Positions 4,330 to 7,204 of a stretch of 7,204 nt of DNA are shown here, piece by piece (within the stretch, counting starts at the first letter, position 1; every line of letters starts with the position of its first letter). The stretch spans positions 1-7,204 of the forward strand of contig DAOUQR010000052.1 of the NCBI GenBank assembly GCA_030625525.1, in the 5' to 3' direction. The DNA comes from Pseudomonadota bacterium (lineage in GTDB: Bacteria; Pseudomonadota; Gammaproteobacteria; DAOUQR01). The position numbers were made by a program, and so were the translations under genes. The notes beneath the pieces were generated by a model. The model was not told the DNA's origin. It was given only the letters and a program-made list of their open reading frames with translations, and made no database searches.

Positions 4330-7204
4330 CAACAAGATTCCTTACATCATGTTTGGGCGACAAGAAACTATACGCGATTGGGACAATATATAAAGAGAAA
4401 AAACTGCCAACAGATAAACCACCGACAATCACCCAGCCAATGGCTTGGCGACTTTCAGCGCCAGCACCACTAGCAAAGGCTAATGGCAACGCACCTAATA
4501 TCATCGCGGCACTGGTCATTAAAATCGGGCGCAGTCGCAAACTTGCAGCGGTTAATATAGCATCAATTTTTTCTAAACCCTGCTCTCTGAATTTGTTCGC
4601 AAACTCGGTGATCAAAATACCGTGCTTCGCTATCAATCCAATCAAGGTCACCATACCAATATTACTGTAGATGTTAATACTGCCGCCGCTAAAATAAATA
4701 GCAACCAAAGCACCTACAATACTCAACGGCACACTGAATAAAATAATAAAGGGATCCACAAAACTCTCAAATTGAGCGGCCAAGACTAAGAAAATAAATA
4801 ATAGGGCCAAGCCAAAGACCATGCCTGATTTACCCACGGATTGTAGATAATCTTTAACACTACCGGTGAATCGATATTTCGCATTTTCAGGTAAATGTGT
4901 TGCAAAATAGCCTTGCAAATATTTCACAACGGTCGCCACATCATAATTCGGATTAAGTTCAGCACTTATTTTAGCTGAGAGCATTCGGTTGGTATGCGGA
5001 ATTTGAGTCGGACCAACCTGAGTATTGGGTGAAACCAAACTGCTAAGAGGAATCATTTTTTGCTTGTCACTGCGAACATATAAATTTTGAAGCACGCTTA
5101 AATCACGGCGTTGTTTCGGTGGCAGTTGTAACATCACCGCGTAATTTTGACCTTGATAGGCGAAATTCATAGCACGTGTGCCGCCGATCATCGTGGCAAT
5201 GGTATTCGCAATTTCAGGCAACGGGATATGTAGATCCGCAGCCAAATCACGATTAATACTTAATTGAATTTGATCGCTACTTTCATTCGTAACGCTGTTA
5301 ATATTTTTTAATCCCGGATAACTGTGCAAGTCATGCGTAACGCGTTTCAATAGTGATTGCAATTCATCGTAATTTCCAGATGTCATTAGCTCAACATTAA
5401 ACGCATGATTGCTACTATGGTGTCGAGACAAGGGTGCGGGTTGCACGGCAAACGCATTAACACCAGTAACTTGTCGCAGTTGTTTATTTAATTGATTAGA
5501 GATTTGTTTTTGCGATTGCTGACGCTCACCCCAAGGTTTTAAAGCCAAAACAGAAAAAGCAACGTTCGGCGTTGGATAACCCACCGCCATTAAATACGCT
5601 TGATGCCCCGGCATCTTCGAATAAATTTTTTCAATTTCTTTTGCATATTGATTGGTGTAATTAAAATTGGCATCCAACGGCGCTTGGATGATCCCCATCA
5701 CCGAACCTTGATCTTCAGTCGGCGCTAATTGCTGAGGTAAGATACGATAAAGTCCCACTGCAAATACGCTAAGCAAGACAAATCCAATCACAAAGAAATG
5801 ACGGCGACGAATCGCCCATTGCAAGCTTTGTTTATAGCGGTGAGTGAGTTTGCTTAAGAGCGTTTCTAAAAAACGAGAATAACGCGACGGATCCGTTTCT
5901 TTTAACCATCGACCACATAACATCGGTGATAAGGTTAAGGCGACAAATCCAGAAATGATCACAGCGAGAGATAAAGTGATCCCAAATTGCAAAAATAACT
6001 TACCGGTGAATCCACCGGCGAATCCCAGAGGTGCATACACTGCGGCTAAAGTTAAGGTCATCGCAATAATCGCAAAGACGATTTCTTGACTTCCTTTAAA
6101 TGCAGCTTGAAGTGTGGACAACCCTTTTTGTTGATAGCGATGAATATTTTCTAAGACCACAATCGCATCATCCACTACTAAACCAATTGCTAACACTAGA
6201 GCCAGCAAGGTTAAAGTATTAATGCTGTAACCCAAGGCATGCATCGGCCAAAACACGGCGAGCAAACAAATCGGTACGGTTAGTATTGGAATGATCGCTG
6301 CGCGCACTTGACCAATAAATAAAAACACGACGAGTGCGACAAACAGAATCGCTTCAAATAAAGCTTGATACACATCGCCAATAGATTGCTTAATAAATTT
6401 AGCGCGCTCAAACACGACTTTGGCTTGCATGCCACTCGGCAATTGTTTTTGAAGTTGACTCAAGGCTTTGGTGACATTGGCTGCCACCGTCACCGGATTT
6501 GCCGTTGATTGTGGAATGATCCCTAAGCCCACGGCTGATTTTCCATCGATACGAAACGCACTGTTGACGGTCTCAGGGGCGATTTCAACTTTCGCAATAT
6601 CAGATAGACGTGTAATAAAACCTTGATGTTCTTTGATGATCAAATGCTTAAAATCGTTAGCTTGTTTTAACTTAGCGCTAGTTATTAAAGTATATTGGCG
6701 ATTTTTACTGTTTAACTGCCCGCTAGGAATGGTGATATTTTGTTGTTGCAATGCAGTTGTAATATCAGCAACCGTGACTTGTCTTGCCGCCATAGCCTTT
6801 GGCTGTAACCAAACGCGAATCGCATAATTACGTTGCCCAAAATAAAAGACTTCACCCACCCCATTAATTTGTTCGAAACGTGATAGCACATAACGGTTTA
6901 AATAATCGGTGATCCCCATCGATGATTTATTCGGATCACTAAAGCCTAATATAATCGCAGGTTGGATGGAGGCTCCCACTTTTTTGACAATAGGCGCATC
7001 AGCATCTTTTGGTAAATGGCGGCGTTCAGAAGCGACAACGTTTCGAATCTCATCTAACGCGTCAGTCATGTTGGCGCCGAGATTAAATTGCAAATGAATA
7101 CGACTGCGCCCTAAAGAACTCGTCGATGTCATTTGAGCCACACCATTAATACTGGACAGCGCATTTTCTAATGGCGTGGTAATTTCAGTTTCAACTAATT
7201 TAGG
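4295..7204 (-). CDS. RND-superfamily efflux permease (HAE1/AcrB-like), N-terminus cut by window edge
   Basis: 969 residues are visible and the frame stays open to the right edge, where PKLVETEITTPLENALSSI reads as an internal stretch of an RND permease. About 50-60 N-terminal residues including the first membrane helix are missing, so the GTG at 7141 is not the real start. Such permeases form trimers in the inner membrane and pump drugs, dyes or detergents outward in exchange for protons, together with a periplasmic fusion protein and a TolC-type channel. Seen here are MTSTSSLGRSRIHLQF in the first porter region and helix 4 LAIGLVVDDAIVVLENIHRY with the proton-relay Asp345-Asp346 (6172-6167). 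Also seen are LTLSPMLCGRWL, helix 10 GLIAKHGILITEFAN with Lys860 (4627-4625), and RLRPILMTSAAMILGALPLA. The Asp-Asp and Lys triad marks a functional proton-driven HAE1 pump and argues against SecDF- or MmpL-type relatives. The substrate cannot be read from sequence. The 3' end overlaps msbA by 35 bases. Confidence 0.94.
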   Translation of the reverse strand, partial: PKLVETEITTPLENALSSINGVAQMTSTSSLGRSRIHLQFNLGANMTDALDEIRNVVASERRHLPKDADAPIVKKVGASIQPAIILGFSDPNKSSMGITDYLNRYVLSRFEQINGVGEVFYFGQRNYAIRVWLQPKAMAARQVTVADITTALQQQNITIPSGQLNSKNRQYTLITSAKLKQANDFKHLIIKEHQGFITRLSDIAKVEIAPETVNSAFRIDGKSAVGLGIIPQSTANPVTVAANVTKALSQLQKQLPSGMQAKVVFERAKFIKQSIGDVYQALFEAILFVALVVFLFIGQVRAAIIPILTVPICLLAVFWPMHALGYSINTLTLLALVLAIGLVVDDAIVVLENIHRYQQKGLSTLQAAFKGSQEIVFAIIAMTLTLAAVYAPLGFAGGFTGKLFLQFGITLSLAVIISGFVALTLSPMLCGRWLKETDPSRYSRFLETLLSKLTHRYKQSLQWAIRRRHFFVIGFVLLSVFAVGLYRILPQQLAPTEDQGSVMGIIQAPLDANFNYTNQYAKEIEKIYSKMPGHQAYLMAVGYPTPNVAFSVLALKPWGERQQSQKQISNQLNKQLRQVTGVNAFAVQPAPLSRHHSSNHAFNVELMTSGNYDELQSLLKRVTHDLHSYPGLKNINSVTNESSDQIQLSINRDLAADLHIPLPEIANTIATMIGGTRAMNFAYQGQNYAVMLQLPPKQRRDLSVLQNLYVRSDKQKMIPLSSLVSPNTQVGPTQIPHTNRMLSAKISAELNPNYDVATVVKYLQGYFATHLPENAKYRFTGSVKDYLQSVGKSGMVFGLALLFIFLVLAAQFESFVDPFIILFSVPLSIVGALVAIYFSGGSINIYSNIGMVTLIGLIAKHGILITEFANKFREQGLEKIDAILTAASLRLRPILMTSAAMILGALPLAFASGAGAESRQAIGWVIVGGLSVGSFFSLYIVPIAYSFLSPKHDVRNLVDANTDVIADTQ
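4339..4343 (-). promoter_or_regulatory. Shine-Dalgarno site of msbA, inside the upstream gene
   Basis: The minus strand reads AAGGA nine bases before the ATG at 4329. It lies within the coding sequence of the RND permease. It decides the start in favour of ATG 4329 over TTG 4335. Confidence 0.65.

Noticed and set aside
4333..4335. TTG as an alternative msbA start
   Set aside because: It is only three bases from the AAGGA site, whereas the ATG at 4329 is at nine bases and gives a normal MsbA length.
4311..4670. Plus-strand 119-codon frame antisense to the end of the RND permease
   Set aside because: It is the complement of the conserved helix 10-12 region, and its length is a by-product of the codon use there.
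7139..7141. GTG as the start of the RND permease
   Set aside because: The frame stays open to the window edge and the upstream residues (PLENALSSI) are conserved RND sequence, so the gene is truncated by the window and does not start here.

Overview
The window comes from a Gram-negative bacterium, most probably a gammaproteobacterium of moderate to low GC content. The evidence is MsbA and LpxK, two proteins dedicated to lipid A-based outer membranes, and an aminotransferase that reads almost like E. coli AlaC through its N-terminal half. A Legionella/Coxiella-like lineage would fit the base composition and protein style. That placement is a guess and rests on no diagnostic sequence.

Layout. 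Positions 1-1127 (minus strand, 3' end cut by the window edge) hold an AlaC-type alanine aminotransferase. A 66-base divergent intergenic region (1128-1193) carries promoter-like elements on both strands and a perfect 14-bp palindrome. Positions 1194-1565 (plus strand) hold a small Mth938/DUF498-family protein. From 1555 to 7204 all genes are on the minus strand. In transcription order they are an RND-superfamily efflux permease (5' end cut off by the right edge), msbA and lpxK. The permease and msbA overlap by 35 bases, and msbA and lpxK abut as TAAATG, so the three look like one translationally coupled operon read from right to left. lpxK converges on the Mth938 gene and their 3' ends overlap by 11 bases, leaving no room for a terminator between them.

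How the genes work together. LpxK phosphorylates the lipid A disaccharide at the 4' position on the cytoplasmic face of the inner membrane. MsbA then flips the lipid A-core to the periplasmic face. The RND permease at the head of the operon exports small molecules across the envelope using the proton gradient, and its membrane fusion partner probably lies upstream, outside the window. On the left, AlaC makes alanine from pyruvate and glutamate. The adjacent Mth938-like protein belongs to a family without an established bacterial function.

The window is almost completely coding. I see no RNA genes, mobile elements, CRISPR arrays or disrupted genes, and no evidence of a new biological system. 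The points most worth a second look are the palindromic divergent promoter, the coupling of a drug-type efflux permease to lipid A export genes, and the terminator-less convergent overlap.
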